Assembly: GCA_030248215.1 (NCBI GenBank)
Contig: JASANG010004131.1
Span: forward strand, 248,001 to 312,000
Source of the DNA: Enoplolaimus lenunculus
Lineage: Eukaryota > Nematoda > Enoplea > Enoplida > Thoracostomopsidae
Direction: 5' to 3'
Length of the DNA: 64,000 nt
The first letter of the stretch is position 1. Each line of letters begins with the position of its first letter. Made by a program: the position numbers and the translations under genes. The notes under the pieces were generated by a model. The model saw only the letters and a list, made by a program, of their open reading frames with translations, ran no database searches and was not told where the DNA came from. Positions 11,370-23,449 of this stretch are shown here, piece by piece.

Positions 11370-12730
11370 ATCCAGCGCACGTTGGATTGTTGGCCGACCC
11401 AGCTTGTTTAGCGGGGGTGGAAATATGCGCAAACACTGAAAATACGTAATATGCTAATAGAAAAAAGTGTTTCATCTATGCTCTTGAAAATATGCCAATT
11501 TTTATCATATGCTTCAGGTGCAAAATGTGATATGCCCCCTCCAAATTGCGAAGGTGTAGGGCAAAACACAGCGACTGCTGGTGCTACTTCGAGTTGCACA
11601 TCCTTGTCCAAAAGTTGTTCATTTACTCTTGTTTGACCTGTTGACTCCATCCAATCAATACCATAGCTAGCGAAAAGTAAAACACCATGAACCAAGCAGA
11701 AAAAACAAACGAAATTTGAACTTTAAGTCACATAAGATCTATACACAGTACCGTTTTTCAATTTTAAAATTTTTACAATAGTGTCGTGTAAACGTTTTCT
11801 GTAATTGCTTCTGCGTTCTGTTTTGCGTAGTTCATTTTTGTTTTAAATAGCCTGACGAATATGTATTTTTGACGCTCATAGACCCGCCGGTAGATCTAAA
11901 TGGGGGTCCCACTAGACATGACACCCATTAGACATCAACACAACGGTGTTGTATTAAGATTTTTACTACTTGAATTGCGTTTGGCTTTTCGCTCGGTTCG
12001 TTTGCGAATCTTTTTTTGTTATTTTCTACGGTGCGGCTCCTTGTCAGAGATTTCATTCTCCGCAACTTGACGGGACTGTACTGATTTGTACTTATTGGTC
12101 AAAACGTTACGGCCCAAACCTGGGCCCCTAGAGTCTCCAAAGCGTCTCTGCTATTTACATCTTTGTATTGTTAAAAACAGCGAAAACTGCCGTCATCGTC
12201 GTTGTTTTTGTGCCTACAACGAGTCAAGTAATCGGAAATGTCATTTTCGTGCTCAGTAGTTCAAAATAGTCACAAATTGGTGTTTTGAGTGCTCAATAAT
12301 TTTAAGTACATATTTTTTTGTAAAGTTTACTCTGACTAAAGTGTGAAGTTTATTATGGTTTCAAAAAAATGTCTTATATTTCATCACAGCAGGGTCGTTA
12401 ATTTAGGGTGTAGCTAGCATTTCAAAGAAACATTTTTTTTTGCTAGCGGGTACATAGCTAATTTGGAAACGTTTGACGTCTGTAATTTAACACTGCAAAG
12501 TTCATTAGAGGTTACACTGTTCTCGTTTCCAGTAGTTACCCAGGTACATCATATTGTTCGTAAATGCGCCGTTGCAAACGTCCCGGCTTCGGCACGTAAC
12601 ATCATGTCATAACGGAAACAATATGCAACCTCCTGTCCCAGTAAAAGATACCTTCATCGCCTTTGAATTGATTTTTACAGAGGTTTCAACGATGAAAGAC
12701 CAAAGTCAAGTTTGAAAAACCCAAAACAAA
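11370..12730. other. No gene seen
   Basis: A 95-codon minus frame at 11408-11695 and a plus frame over the same bases lack family support. The remainder is AT-rich without clear repeats. Confidence 0.35.
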
Positions 12731-12734
12731 AATT

Positions 12735-12845
12735 TGGGTAAGCTTAAGCATTAGACTAATTTTTTTGATTAAGCTTACATAGGCTTAGGAATATGCTTAT
12801 ATGCTACTGTCACGCAGTGCTCTGTTTTGCACATTGGCTTACATA
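12735..12845 (-). mobile_element. Hexamer MITE, right part only
   Basis: TAAGCTTAAGCATTAGACTAA, CTTACATAGGCTTAGGAATATG and CTGTTTTGCACATTGGC are the expected inner and terminal blocks. The left end is not recognisable. Confidence 0.5.
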
Positions 12846-13464
12846 GCGAACGTTTCGAGTTGGTAACGCCGCATTTGAAGCCTAATTTAAAACAATTCAA
12901 ATCCAAGGTGCCGTTGTATTCAACACAAGGCTTGGTTTTTTTTCAAGCACATAAACAAACCAATGAATGAAAAATGCGATATAAACAAATAATACATTAA
13001 TACAAAGTTTCTTAGGAAACAACCTCGCTCCACGGGCGATTTTTTCCAACTATTAAGCGTCCCATGGGACGTATAGAGTGATTTTAAAAAAATCGCAGTC
13101 ACTGAGCCTAATAAAAACTAAATAAAGATAATCACATAGCTAATAGATTTTAGTCTGAGGAGGGGCACCCATACTGAATAAAATCCGCAATTTATGCCGT
13201 AGTTTTTGTTTAAACTCTTTTCTCAGCTAACTGCACAGTATATTTATTTACTCAACTAAATGGCATTCTAAAAGCAAACGCTTGATAGGCTTACAGCCAA
13301 CAACTCGGTCATCATTGGCTGTATTTCCGAAATAAAAACAAAAATAGAACATTTAACGGAAAAATTTATTGTTCATAATTTGTCGTGCATTATTAATTTC
13401 TCATCAGCAAAATTAACCCGTGCATGAGAAATTGTAAAAGCTTGTGTGTATATATAGCGTGCAG

Positions 13465-13692
13465 ATTTTTTTTAAAAAAGTCAGGAATACACTAGTGATA
13501 TTACGCGTATTAGGTAATTATTTTTCGCCTGGCTCACAACTGTTGGGTATGCTATTTGATGGTTTGCCTATAAAACGGATGCCATATGAGCTTTTTGCCA
13601 GATTTATATTCCTAAGTTTGATATGTCAAGGATATTTTGCACCAGACACAAAAATTTGGCTAGTTAATTCGGCTACTTTCGCCACATTTAAG
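13465..13692 (+). CDS. Candidate internal exon of a hydrophobic protein
   Basis: An open frame of exactly 76 codons lies between an acceptor (GCGTGCAG) and a weak donor (AAG/GTTTTA), phase 0 at both ends. The peptide contains LRVLGNYFSPGSQLLGMLFD and ELFARFIFLSLICQGYFAPD, suggesting one or two membrane segments. No family is recognised and no flanking exon was found, so this may be a chance open frame in AT-rich DNA. Confidence 0.18.
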
Positions 13693-13734
13693 GTTTTAGG
13701 GTTTTACACAATGGCGTAGACTTAGGCAAAGGTA

Positions 13735-14007
13735 CTTAACACCGTCTCACATTGAGTTACCTATAGGCAACTTGGCGCACTGTATATACGCCAAATAATA
13801 TATATCGCACAGTGTTTAACAATTGCAACACGTATATTAGTACTAAATCACCACAAGAAGTGACAGCCCCCTCATGCTCGAGCGTCATGCTCCTATAGCT
13901 CAGTGGTGATGGTATACGCCTCCCACTCCAGTCACTGGAGTTCGAATTCTAGCATAAAAGTATGTCTCAGGGGAAATAGAAAATGTTCATGTGATAAAGA
14001 GTTAAGC
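13735..14007 (+). mobile_element. MITE with tRNA-like core, copy 1
   Basis: The left end CTTAACACCGTCTCACATTGA pairs with the right TTCATGTGATAAAGAGTTAAG. Inside, 13890-13956 looks like a tRNA gene body: an A-box-like TAGCTCAGTGGTGATGG, CGCCTCCCAC as in tRNA-Gly(CCC), and a B-box-like GGAGTTCGAATTCTAGC. The anticodon and acceptor stems do not close, so it is not a working tRNA. A second copy is at 26601-26822. Confidence 0.72.
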
Positions 14008-14154
14008 GTTTTCCTAAGCCGAAGCCTACGCCTAAGCATAAGTGTGGGGGAAGCTGATTATTTGGTGGTTATCTGATTACAACTCAGTCAAGTGATTGTA
14101 AAATGTAACTCAGTAAATGGCCCGTGTTTCAATTGCGCGGAGCCCATGCTACCA

Positions 14155-14345
14155 GCTGGTGACAGGTCTTATACCTTCCAAACCGTTGAATAATAAGCGT
14201 TCCAAATTCAGTGCATTATTCGCATTTGATTTGTTCTACTTCTGTTGCTATTTTGAGAACGGCAATAGCAGGAATTTGTCAGTTTAAAACCTAGTGCAAA
14301 CTGGCAACATGCGCCATATACACATTTGAGAATATGGGCCCAGGT
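14155..14345. repeat. CAAATGTG/GGGCCC interspersed repeat
   Basis: Starts CCAGCTGGTGACAGGTCTTA and ends CACATTTGAGAATATGGGCCC. Related copies are at 23450-23640, 23728-23912, 39010-39140 and 63125-63320. It has no coding sequence; a non-autonomous element is likely. Confidence 0.55.
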
Positions 14346-14460
14346 AGAAAGGTACCGATTACAGATCCATACCATAAAACTACACGCGACTGAAACAGTA
14401 CTCTACGCGGGCTAGCCAGTGAATGTAACTGAAATAAAGAAAAATGAATCCCAGCAACAC

Positions 14461-14620
14461 TTAACTGCGGTCACAAGTGCGAATCAAATTCAATACCATG
14501 AATTTCAGTGAATTATTTGTAGCTGCGAGACTTCAATGCTGTTTTGTGACCATACTTGAGCGCGAAATCTGTACGTTCAAGTTTTTGTTGCAAAAAGTTG
14601 CACGTGTGAATAGGGCTTAA
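14461..14620. repeat. ACGTGCAAG foldback, partial
   Basis: The right arm TTGCAAAAAGTTGCACGTGTG.. AATAGGGC is clear; the left arm is diverged (TGCGGTCACAAGTGCG). Confidence 0.5.
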
Positions 14621-14824
14621 ATTTAAACCATGGTTATCTTAAATTGTTTCGTCAATGTAGCGTCACGGTTTGGTTAAATTCTGCCGTATATATAAATATA
14701 CAATCAAAATTAAAATTGAACCGAAAGTTGGCACTTAAATTCGCCTGTCAGCAATTTACACAAAATTTTGAGCGGCGAAAACCCTAAATTGCAAACCGCT
14801 TTGCAAACCGCTTCAACAATATGA

Positions 14825-14937
14825 GCCAATGTAAAGACCACGAGCAGAACAGTATTATAAACATATTCCTTAGCCTAATGCTAAGCCTAAGCTTAAGCCT
14901 AAGCGTAAGAATGAGTTTATTCCTAAGCCTGATGTGA
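14825..14937 (+). mobile_element. Hexamer MITE, left part
   Basis: GCCAATGTAAAGACCACGAG and GCAGAACAGTATTATAAACA match the left arm. Hexamers follow to about 14937, where the match stops. Confidence 0.6.
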
Positions 14938-15291
14938 AATTTTTTCTCGAAACTCTAAAAATACATCAAGTAAATTGCCATAAATAAACAATGGTACCGG
15001 ACCGAAAATATGCGAAATATACAATTATTTTTTAGATCGTACATTTTTGCGGCTCCTGCAAAACATCCAATAGGGGTCATAGTTTGATCACGCAACAAAA
15101 CAATAAAACTGTATGAAACATTACCAGTTTTTATTATGATAATAAACCTCCCCATGTGTCATATTTTGACACATTGCCCTCGCTAAAACGTATCACGCCC
15201 TCTGTTGTTTTCATGAAACTACGTTTCGTATTACTATTTTTGAGGCTAAGTTTTAACTCTAGTACATAAAAACAATAAGTATTCTCGCAGT

Positions 15292-15480
15292 GGCGGATCC
15301 AGAAATTTCTGACGGAAGTGCGGGCTGGCAAAAGTTAATATGAAGTTCAATTTTTACTGTATATATGCTGTTTATGTTGCCAATTTTCTGAGGGTGAACA
15401 CTTGTAAGATAAAGAGGCCCCTTGCTATTTTATTACAAAAAATTTTCTGACAGGGGTGAGTACGCCCACCCTAAGGGTCG
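15292..15480 (+). repeat. hAT-like CAGTGGCGGATCC element, left end clear
   Basis: CAGTGGCGGATCCAGAAATTT is the left end; the right end near 15480 is uncertain. The sequence is related in reverse to 40388-40547 (TTGATCCGCCACT). Confidence 0.5.
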
Positions 15481-16377
15481 GAAACTGGGTGTTCGGAACG
15501 ATGCAGTTGCCATTTGAGACAGATATTCTGATCATATTCATTATACATATCAAGAACGAAATGCAAACTAATATTGAATGGTTTATAATGACTCAGGATT
15601 TGAGCAAATGCCTACCGGAATAATATAAATTTTTAGCTTATTTAAGATGGCTCAACGCATGTTTGTACCAAGACCTTCAAATGTGTAAAACCATAGAAAT
15701 CGATAACGTAAGATTTGCCTGTACCATGTTAAAAACCAAAAATATTGCTTTTCGTAGTCTCGCTCAATCAATTTTAATTTCTCGGCACGCTCCGCTTAAA
15801 ATAGCTTCAAAGTATTCGGTAAGACGTTTATTTTTACTTGCTATTAAACACTGGAAAAGAATTTAGCTATTTTTTAGCCTTAAAAATATATATCCCCTTC
15901 GATGAATACTGGAATCGTTTGTTTAGTGTCGCTTTGTCTATTAATATCACCTCAAGCGCTATCATTAAATTAAAATATCTTGTTTCCGTTGAACAACTCA
16001 CAATACACGACAAGTAAAGTATGTCACATCATGGTACATCAATGAACCCACAACTCTATGCTCAGTGTCTACTATAGAAAGTATTTTACAACTTCTTTTA
16101 ATACACAAAGTTGACCATCATTATAGTGCAGAAACATGAGTGTCGTGATAACAAGAAAACCTTTCATCGCAACGGCAGAGTCCGGCGTCTTTTGTAAAAC
16201 GCCCTCGCTCGTTTTGGTAATACGTCAAAAAATTTGTCAAAGTAAACTCAAAGCTACGGTGAGGGCTAGTATTGCAATTATCAAATAATTTATATACATA
16301 TTACAAGCACAATTATGTTGATGAGTAAAAGTTAGCATTGGCGTGAGCGTAAAAAGTTAATTATTATTTAAGTGTAA

Positions 16378-16378
<1 letters not shown>

Positions 16379-16419
<41 letters not shown>

Positions 16420-16421
16420 CG
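16379..16421. repeat. (ATT)n microsatellite
   Basis: About 14 near-perfect ATT units, lying just before a hexamer MITE fragment. Confidence 0.95.
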
Positions 16422-16427
16422 TATTAT

Positions 16428-16567
16428 TTAAGCTTTAGATGAATGTTTTTGGTTAAGCTTAGGCTTAGGCTTAGGCTTGGTGATATGCTGATTCTTACAC
16501 TTTAAGCTTAGGCTTAGGTTTAGGAATATGCTTATACTACTGTTCCGGCCCTGTTCTATACATCTGC
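16428..16567 (-). mobile_element. Hexamer MITE, right part
   Basis: Two blocks of GCTTAGGCTTAGGCTTAGG are followed by AATATGCTTATACTACTGTTC and CGGCCCTGTTCTATACAT. The left arm is missing. Confidence 0.7.
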
Positions 16568-17377
16568 CGACAATTCCAACACCACGAGCGCCGTTGCAGT
16601 TTGAGTGATATGAAAACATTGCCGGCGAGTTTCTGTTCCGTCAGAATTTGGTTATAAAGAGTAGGCACGGAAAAACACTAAAATATTGCGTCTAATGACA
16701 TAATTGGCAAATCGTTAACGATATGGATCAATAATGCCCTTAGTTACAACGGATATAAATTTAAATCGGGGGGCTCTCTCCTGACCCTGAACCTTCTTTA
16801 CGGTACACCCCTGTTGTCGATCATTTACTTATAGTCTAATATACGTTCCAAAGACAGCCATAACCAGTTAAATAAACTTTTCATGACGGATGAAAACTTT
16901 AATGGCCCGACTATTAGAGCGACAGCTTTTAACTGCCGACGTCCACAAAATATAAGAGTGGGGGGTGCTGTCCTCCGTACTGATCCTTGGTTTCCCCTTT
17001 GCCAAAATGTATTTGTAACGTTAAAATAATTTTACGTTGAAAAAAGTTTTTTCTTGCCCCCCCCCAAGAAGCGCGTTCTTGCCCGCTGCGCCACTTATTT
17101 CTAGTGACAAGGTTGCGCGTCGGCGAACGCCGTACTGTTCTATCGAAAATCATTCGTTGAGTTTCAAGACAATTCACATCTGTGTGCACGCGGTGCTTGC
17201 ATGTACGAGTGATGCTCTGACCATTATTCCTATTGTATTTTCGCGTGTGATCGGTATTGTACAGCGGGCACCAAACGGCTATGGATGAACGTGTAAAGTT
17301 TTAAAATTGGCCGAACTATCGTGTGTGATTTAGATAAAATTCTATAGAAAACTGATAGTCCAGTATTATACCCGCAA

Positions 17378-17826
17378 CCAGAGCGGGACATTACCCGCGG
17401 GTAAACGTGGGTCTGGTAAACAATTTCAGGCGCGGGTATACCTGCGGGTACAGAATTTTATCACGCGGCTAAAAAATTCACAGTTGTTATGCGCGGCTAA
17501 CTTTTAAGTTTTAAGATGGAAAACCTACGCTATTGTCTGTTTTATTTCTCGTCAAATGCAGTTTGTTGTGTAATATTTAGCAGGATTTGAAATTTTGTTG
17601 TTTCTAGTAAAATTTCAATTGTAAAATTCATTGAAACTATATCGCAAAACTTTATTAAAGCGCGAATCACCAGCGATTTTTAAAATACTGGTTTGACTTC
17701 AGGCGCGGGTAGAAGGTGGGTCGTTGGTAGATCTTATTCGCGCGGGTAAACCAGTGGGCAAAATATCTTATTTGCATGGGTAAAGTGCGGGTGGGGTAAA
17801 AAAATCCTTGCCGACTTCCCACAGTG
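17378..17826. mobile_element. CCCGCGGGTAAAC-family TIR element
   Basis: Arms carry CCCGCGGGTAAACGTGGGT on the left and GGGTAAAGTGCGGGTGGGGT on the right, ending CTTGCCGACTTCCCACAGTG. The left end CCAGAGCGGGAC matches in reverse the end of the 20382-20804 copy (GTCCCACTCTG). The interior shares ACGCTATTGTCTGTTTTA with the 24785 copy. Confidence 0.6.
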
Positions 17827-17850
17827 CCCACAACACACCAGTTAAGGGTA

Positions 17851-18049
17851 CACTGTAAAAAATGGGGAGTCAAATTGACTCTCTCGAAAACAGGCTTTTC
17901 CAGACTGCGACAACTGAGACAAATTTGACTCCGCCAGAGTCAACAGTATATCGAATTTGACTCTGGCGGAGTCAAATTTGACACAGTTTGTAAAGTCAGG
18001 AGAAGCCTGTTTCCGAGAGAGTCAATTTGACTCCCCATTTTTTACAGTG
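17851..18049. mobile_element. CACTG foldback MITE, complete, TA duplication
   Basis: A 199-bp near-perfect inverted repeat with ends CACTGTAAAAAATGGGGAG and CTCCCCATTTTTTACAGTG, flanked by TA on both sides (17849-17850, 18050-18051). It contains repeated GAGTCAAATTTGACTC palindromes. TA duplication points to Tc1/mariner-type mobilisation. Confidence 0.88.
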
Positions 18050-18528
18050 TAGATTGGTTTTACAAAGACTTTATAGTTTTGAAAACAATATTGTGTGAAA
18101 AATGCTATTTTTATAATTTTCAAATTCGTTGTCAAAATATAATTTTTGAGCCGGCACTGAGTTTTGTCTGATCGCTGTTGTCTATGGATTTCTGTAGTTC
18201 CGGGCGTTTAGAACATAACAATTAATACATAAAATATATATAATTTTGACTGGCTGGGTTAATTGGCGTATAAAACCTGAAATTTCCATTGGTGGCGGCT
18301 GGTGGTGGAAAAACGATAAAAATGTTATTTCTTAAGGTAGAACTATCGGATCGTTAACGATTATATACTACTATAGTGCCACAAAGTGGCAAAAAGTGTT
18401 TATATTCGATGGGATAGAATCCTGTCCGTCCTTACCTTCTCAAAATACTTGCTTAACTCCAACATAATAGTGTTCATTTAATGGAAGCCAACAGTCCCTC
18501 ACAGTGGTTATATTATTACATGGTCACA

Positions 18529-18645
18529 AGCTTACGCTTAGGCTGAAGTTTTAGGCTTATGCTTATGCTTAATAGACTTAGACCTAGACTTAGATTTAGG
18601 CTTTAGGTTACGTTTATGTTTAGGTTTAGGCTTAGGCTAATGTTA
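18529..18645 (-). repeat. Hexamer array, degenerate
   Basis: GCTTAGG-type units with variants such as CTTAGAC and TTTAGG run for about 115 bp without recognisable ends; probably the core of an old hexamer MITE. Confidence 0.55.
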
Positions 18646-19045
18646 GTTATATGTGAAAAAACTAAACAAATACCCCTTTTCGATACGCCCACGGCTACGC
18701 CCACGCGGTCTTCATACGCCGCAAGTATATAATCCAATCAGGCAACTTTATATTCGTTGTGAACCTCCAAATTTTAGCGTTATTCAACATACCAAACGTG
18801 TGATTCATTTCTATGAAATTCGAAACTATTTATTACTGTACTTACAAACAAAAGCAAACAGTCGCATGGAACGAGGAACTTGGTATATGTGAGCTGGTCC
18901 ATTGTTTTAGAACACAGGTTCAAAAGTTCTGGAATATAACTATGCAGATTTTAAGACTACGCTTCAATGAAACCATTTTGTCCAATTTAAAGCGCACGTC
19001 TATGTTTAAGCCAATACGAATGTATACCTAAGTGTGCTTGTACGG

Positions 19046-19485
19046 TACTGTAGTGACCCGAATAAGAGGGGGGTAAGAAGGGGTCCCCATTTAGGGTCCG
19101 AATCAATAGGAGTCCGTATCCCTAATAAGAGTCCAGAAGCGGATAGAGTCCCTAAACCGTAATTAGAGTTCATAAATGTTAATTAACCCTAATTGTAGCA
19201 CATAAATAACTCCAGAACCAAATAATTTGAGTTCGAAACTTTAAAGCCTACTTAAATTTTTAAAGTACATTCCTAAGTATAACCCTTTATTATCGCTCAC
19301 ACTATTGAAACGAGACAAATTACGTTTAATTCAACGGATAATTGCAGTAACGGATATATCAGTAACGAAGGCCGGCGGAGCGTGGGTTAAAAATAAATAA
19401 CAGTCCGTAACCGAATAACCGGGGGGGTACCCTCTGGAGAGGCCAAATACATATCAGTCCCCCCTCTTATTCGGGTCAATACAGT
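19046..19485 (+). mobile_element. CCCGAATAAGAGGGG-family MITE, complete
   Basis: Ends ACTGTAGTGACCCGAATAAG and CTTATTCGGGTCAATACAGT pair over more than 25 bp. The left interior has AGAGTCC blocks (GGAGTCCGTATCCCTAATAA) and the right has AATAAATAACAGTCCGTAAC. It is the best-preserved of about eight copies here and codes for nothing. Confidence 0.85.
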
Positions 19486-20381
19486 GAATGTGATTAGCAT
19501 TCTGTAAGCTTGACTGCAAGCTTCAGTACAAACGGAAGTCTTATTTGTAAAGTCCATAAAATTCCTTCAGGTATTTGCTATATATACTCAAAAAGCAGGT
19601 TTGCTTCTAATTGAGAGTAGCTGAATTTGTGGCTTGATCATGCCAGAATTTACCAGTCAACCGGTTTTTCGTAACTTGCAAAAGGTTTCAAATCTATAAA
19701 AATCTGAATGCAAATTTTCTTTTCATAGAAAATCAGGTTTATGTTGTAGGAAGTCAGTATAAGCAAAGTAATGTGGAACGTTGTCCGACATGCTTATGTG
19801 GGCATTCCAACTTTAATAATGTAGTCAAACTTAGCTTTTACCAGCTAGTAATATAATAACATCAATACGCTGGGTGGGGTGCAAAAAATTTAACACGGAC
19901 AAGCGTGGATCATATATATGATTAACAAGCAAAACTTAAACTTTTTGTTAGAAGGCTGTGGTTCCAGGTCCGGTTCCCCTACGAGTCAAATTTGCATACA
20001 TTTTTGCTGACTCGTTTTGGAGGTACCCTGAACCTAAAAAACGATCTAAAAGCATATAAGCTTTTTTCGCACTAAAACTCGGTTTGAAAAACGAACCATA
20101 ACGACTTGATGTCAAGTTAAATTAGAGATAACCATTTCAATTGCTTTAATTTTGAAAGTGCCAGTCGGGGCTTTTGATCTGCACGCAGGTAAAAATTTGG
20201 CCGTTTTCTAGGATTTTGCCCTCAACAAAGCATACCATACTAGTCACCACAGGTAATTTATAAAAAAACCGAAAAAACTATTTATTATATCAGGTGTCGA
20301 ACGTGAAAAATACTGATGCCGTAGTGAAGGTCGATTTACTGCTAAAGCTGAAGCTGGCAATCGATAAAGAAGACATCGAAG

Positions 20382-20804
20382 TCGGAGTGAGATGTGAGCA
20401 AGGATTTTTTACCCGAGCCGCGCTTTACCCATGCAAATAACAAGTTGTTTACTCGCGAGAAAGATCGCTGATAATTTGCACATTAATGAACTCTTTTGCG
20501 TTACAGCTCCAATGAATTTTACACATGAAAGCTTACCAGAAACAGCAAAAGTTCAAATCTAACTAAATAAAACACACAACTTCTTTTTTAACGCTGACTG
20601 ACTAGCTTAGTTGATAGTGTACGTTTTGCACCATAATATCTCTTAAAGGTTTGGTGCGGGTAAAAAATGGGAATTTTTTCTTACCCGAGTGATACATATC
20701 TTTATCTGCGAGTTTCCCCGCGGCTGCAATTTTTTAATCGGACTCGTGTTTACCCACGAAAAGCCGCGGATACCCACGGGTACCAGAGGATAAAGTCCCA
20801 CTCT
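20382..20804 (-). mobile_element. CCCGCGGGTAAAC-family TIR element, copy 2
   Basis: GAGCAAGGATTTTTTACCC at the left matches in reverse the right end of the 17378 element, and GTCCCACTCTG closes the right. ACCCACGGGTACCAG lies in the right arm. Confidence 0.58.
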
Positions 20805-21599
20805 GATGTGAATGTACTCTGGTAGCTATTGCCAAATAGCTAATATGTAGAACAGCAATGTTCACACATATATATGATTTTTGCGTTATCATTAATGAAT
20901 CGAAAAGTTTAATATTCGGTCGGAATTAAATAATGTCGATATGAGGTATATCCGAATCATTTAGAGTAAAATTTGGTTAGGCTAAAGTTAATTCTTCAAC
21001 GAACATTATACAATTGCTAATGCGAAAATGAATATATTTATTTTACTAACTCGGTGTTGTAGCAGTTGTATTTTAGCTTTTTCTGCGTTCGTATTTTATT
21101 ACAATATAAAAAATCACGCAAACCAAAACCATTTATAGAACCAGAAAAGCTGCTTTGTTCAAACAAACGTTGAAATATTTTCGACAACCCACACCAATGC
21201 GAGCACACCCGGGTCGACGCGTTTTAGTTTAGATTTTTTGGTGGGGTTTTTTCAGAACAAACGTATATGAAAAGTCGTTTAAAAATGACAACAACCCCAT
21301 CGCTTAATGGTGTCAGCCAGGCTTTTATATTTTTCGTTTGTATAAAAAAATTGACTAATATATGATACTTTGTCCTTTGCTCCTTATGGGGCCCAATGGT
21401 TGTGGTTGAAACCTTTTCACACGCTGGTTACTATAGCATCTAAGGTTTTTGTACCAACGCAACAAAAAATGGCACCATTTGGTGCAATGTGCCATCTGAC
21501 AAACTCACAATGATTGAGTATAGTCCTTCAAACTCATGATACAAACTCTTTTACGCGTAGAGCATGCTATAAGCAACTATGGGGTGTTGGGTCTAACTA

Positions 21600-21713
21600 C
21601 AACCTGAGGTGAACAAAAAATAAATAACAGTCCGTAACAAATAACAAGGCGTTACCCTCAGAAACGTTTAAAAGCAATCAAATTTGCCCTCTTATCGGGT
21701 CGCTACGGCACAC
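21600..21713 (+). repeat. CCCGAATAAGAGGGG family, right-end fragment
   Basis: AATAAATAACAGTCCGTAAC, a GTTACCCTC block and CCCTCTTATCGGGTCGCTAC match the right arm of 19046-19485. Confidence 0.65.
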
Positions 21714-22168
21714 GAAATAATACAATGGAGAGTGTTTAACAATTAGGTGTATGCGCAGCACAAAATATCCACAACACATGAAAAGCACCTCATCAGACTC
21801 CAGCATTCAGCTCTTAAGGTTGAGGAGCAACCTAGAAACCCGTTTCATCTGAATGTTCGGGTTCAAATTCGAGATCAAAATTCTATATCAACTGAAATAA
21901 AAAATATTCATGCGGCAAACAATCAGTTAAACGAACGTAACTCGGTGTCGCTACTATCCCGTTTTATTAAATTCAGTTTGTAGTCCTTAAGGTTTGATGG
22001 TGTGAGTGATTATCTAACGGTTACATAAAAATTTAAAGAGAACGACAACTGTGTGACGCCAAATATAAAGTTGAGCTTATTAATACAGTTGCATTTCAAT
22101 TTAGCTACCGTTTCCGGTAATGCGATTCGTAGTATTTGGCACTCATGATCACTGTTTGTTTAATTCAG

Positions 22169-22333
22169 GTGACCCGTAGAAGCAGTAGACCAATCAGTGA
22201 CGTAGGACCAGGACGTCTGAGACACTCCGGATACGGCAACAGAAGAAACTGTGATCCTCTGCCTTCGGCTTCGCTTTTTTTGAACCTCGGATTGACTTAC
22301 GGATTGCTACCATTGTGGAAAAGTGATTTTTGA
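22169..22333 (+). CDS. Candidate terminal exon, unknown protein
   Basis: An acceptor (TTTAATTCAG) leads into 54 codons and TGA, with AATAAA 16 nt after the stop. The peptide is basic at first (VTRRSSRPISDVGPGRLRHS) and then hydrophobic (ASLFLNLGLTYGLLPLW). The other two frames are closed by stops. No family is recognised and the 3' UTR would be very short. Confidence 0.18.
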   Translation: MTRRSSRPISDVGPGRLRHSGYGNRRNCDPLPSASLFLNLGLTYGLLPLWKSDF

Positions 22334-22848
22334 AGAAATTTCGGTAAGAATAAATGTTTTTTTAAAACTTGAGGCATTTATTTAAAACTTCAGAAATGCT
22401 TTCTGTTTACAAAAAATGCAACGCTTACACATTGGACCAGTTTGTGTTGTCGTTTAACCATTTAAAAAACTGAACAAAAATCATATTGTCAAACGTTTGT
22501 CCTAATCGGTCTCAGTGGAGTAAGGTGTTTTGGATGGGAGGGGGGCGGGGGTGGAATTTACAATCTTAACACCCAAAAGTTCAAGACGGTCACATCAAAC
22601 CTATAACGCTTTGAAGCAAATGATACTTTGTAACCGACACAAAGCGAAACACTTAAACGTGATTTAAGGTTCATCAAAAAATGTGTCAGCATTTTTAAAA
22701 AACTTCAAAAAAACTTTCAAAAAATGTTGCAGAACCGGCTGCAAATTAAATTTAGGTTTAGTTTTTGGAAGTAAACTTAAATTGTTTAAACGGTTGTTCA
22801 ATATATTTAGGAACAAAAGTGGCCCTGTTCCTAAAGTCGCTAAAAAGT

Positions 22849-23140
22849 CCTATTCACACGTGCAAGTTTTTGCAGCAAAAACTTGCGCGTGCCACTTGCA
22901 TGAGCAAGTTTGGTCACAAAGCAGCTGTGAAGTTCGTGCAGCTGCAAATTATTCACTGGAATTAATGCTATTGAATTTATTTCGCACCTGTGAATGCAGT
23001 TGTAAGTCGCTTGAATATCCTGCACCTGCAGTTTGATTGGTCAATCGGAATGTTCGTTTGAAAATACTTGCAGCTGCACGCATTTCGTGCAAATTGCAGC
23101 TGCGTGTTCTGGTTGCAAAAAATTGCACGTATGAATGGGG
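22849..23140. mobile_element. ACGTGCAAG foldback MITE, complete
   Basis: CCTATTCACACGTGCAAG on the left pairs with TTGCACGTATGAATGGGG on the right, with several TTGCAGCTGCA palindromes inside. Overlapping frames on both strands here are chance. Confidence 0.75.
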
Positions 23141-23449
23141 CTTTCAGGATGAAACAGTTGAACTGTACCAAGATTAAACATTCCGCCTCTGATCTTTAAT
23201 ACATCAGCCATTGGAAAAGGAAATGGTATTTTACATGAAACATTTTCGTGTATAATTTTGGGACAAAGTATGCAACTTTGAGCCGGTAGCATCAATTCTA
23301 TACATTTTCCAGGCTGAATTCATGATATGTAGTGATTGGTGTTGTTTGAAATGTGGGATTTGATATGGGGAACTTATTTTTGTATGTTATACCATAAATT
23401 TTGTTAACCGAACACGTCTGCCCGTATTCTCTAATGTCTTTAGCATCTA

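Noticed and set aside
11408-11695. A 95-codon minus frame
   Set aside because: The opposite strand is also open over the same bases, and no family or splice support was found.
13890-13956. Functional tRNA-Gly gene
   Set aside because: Acceptor and anticodon stems do not close and the sequence is embedded in a MITE; likewise the tRNA-like heads at 58.4-59.3 kb belong to SINEs.
16428-16567. Interstitial telomere or chromosome-fusion scar (TTAGGC runs)
   Set aside because: The runs are short, recur about 20 times and sit between MITE arms, so transposition explains them better than fusion or telomere healing.
22683-23295. Overlapping frames on both strands
   Set aside because: They lie over the ACGTGCAAG foldback; palindromic arms create mirror frames.
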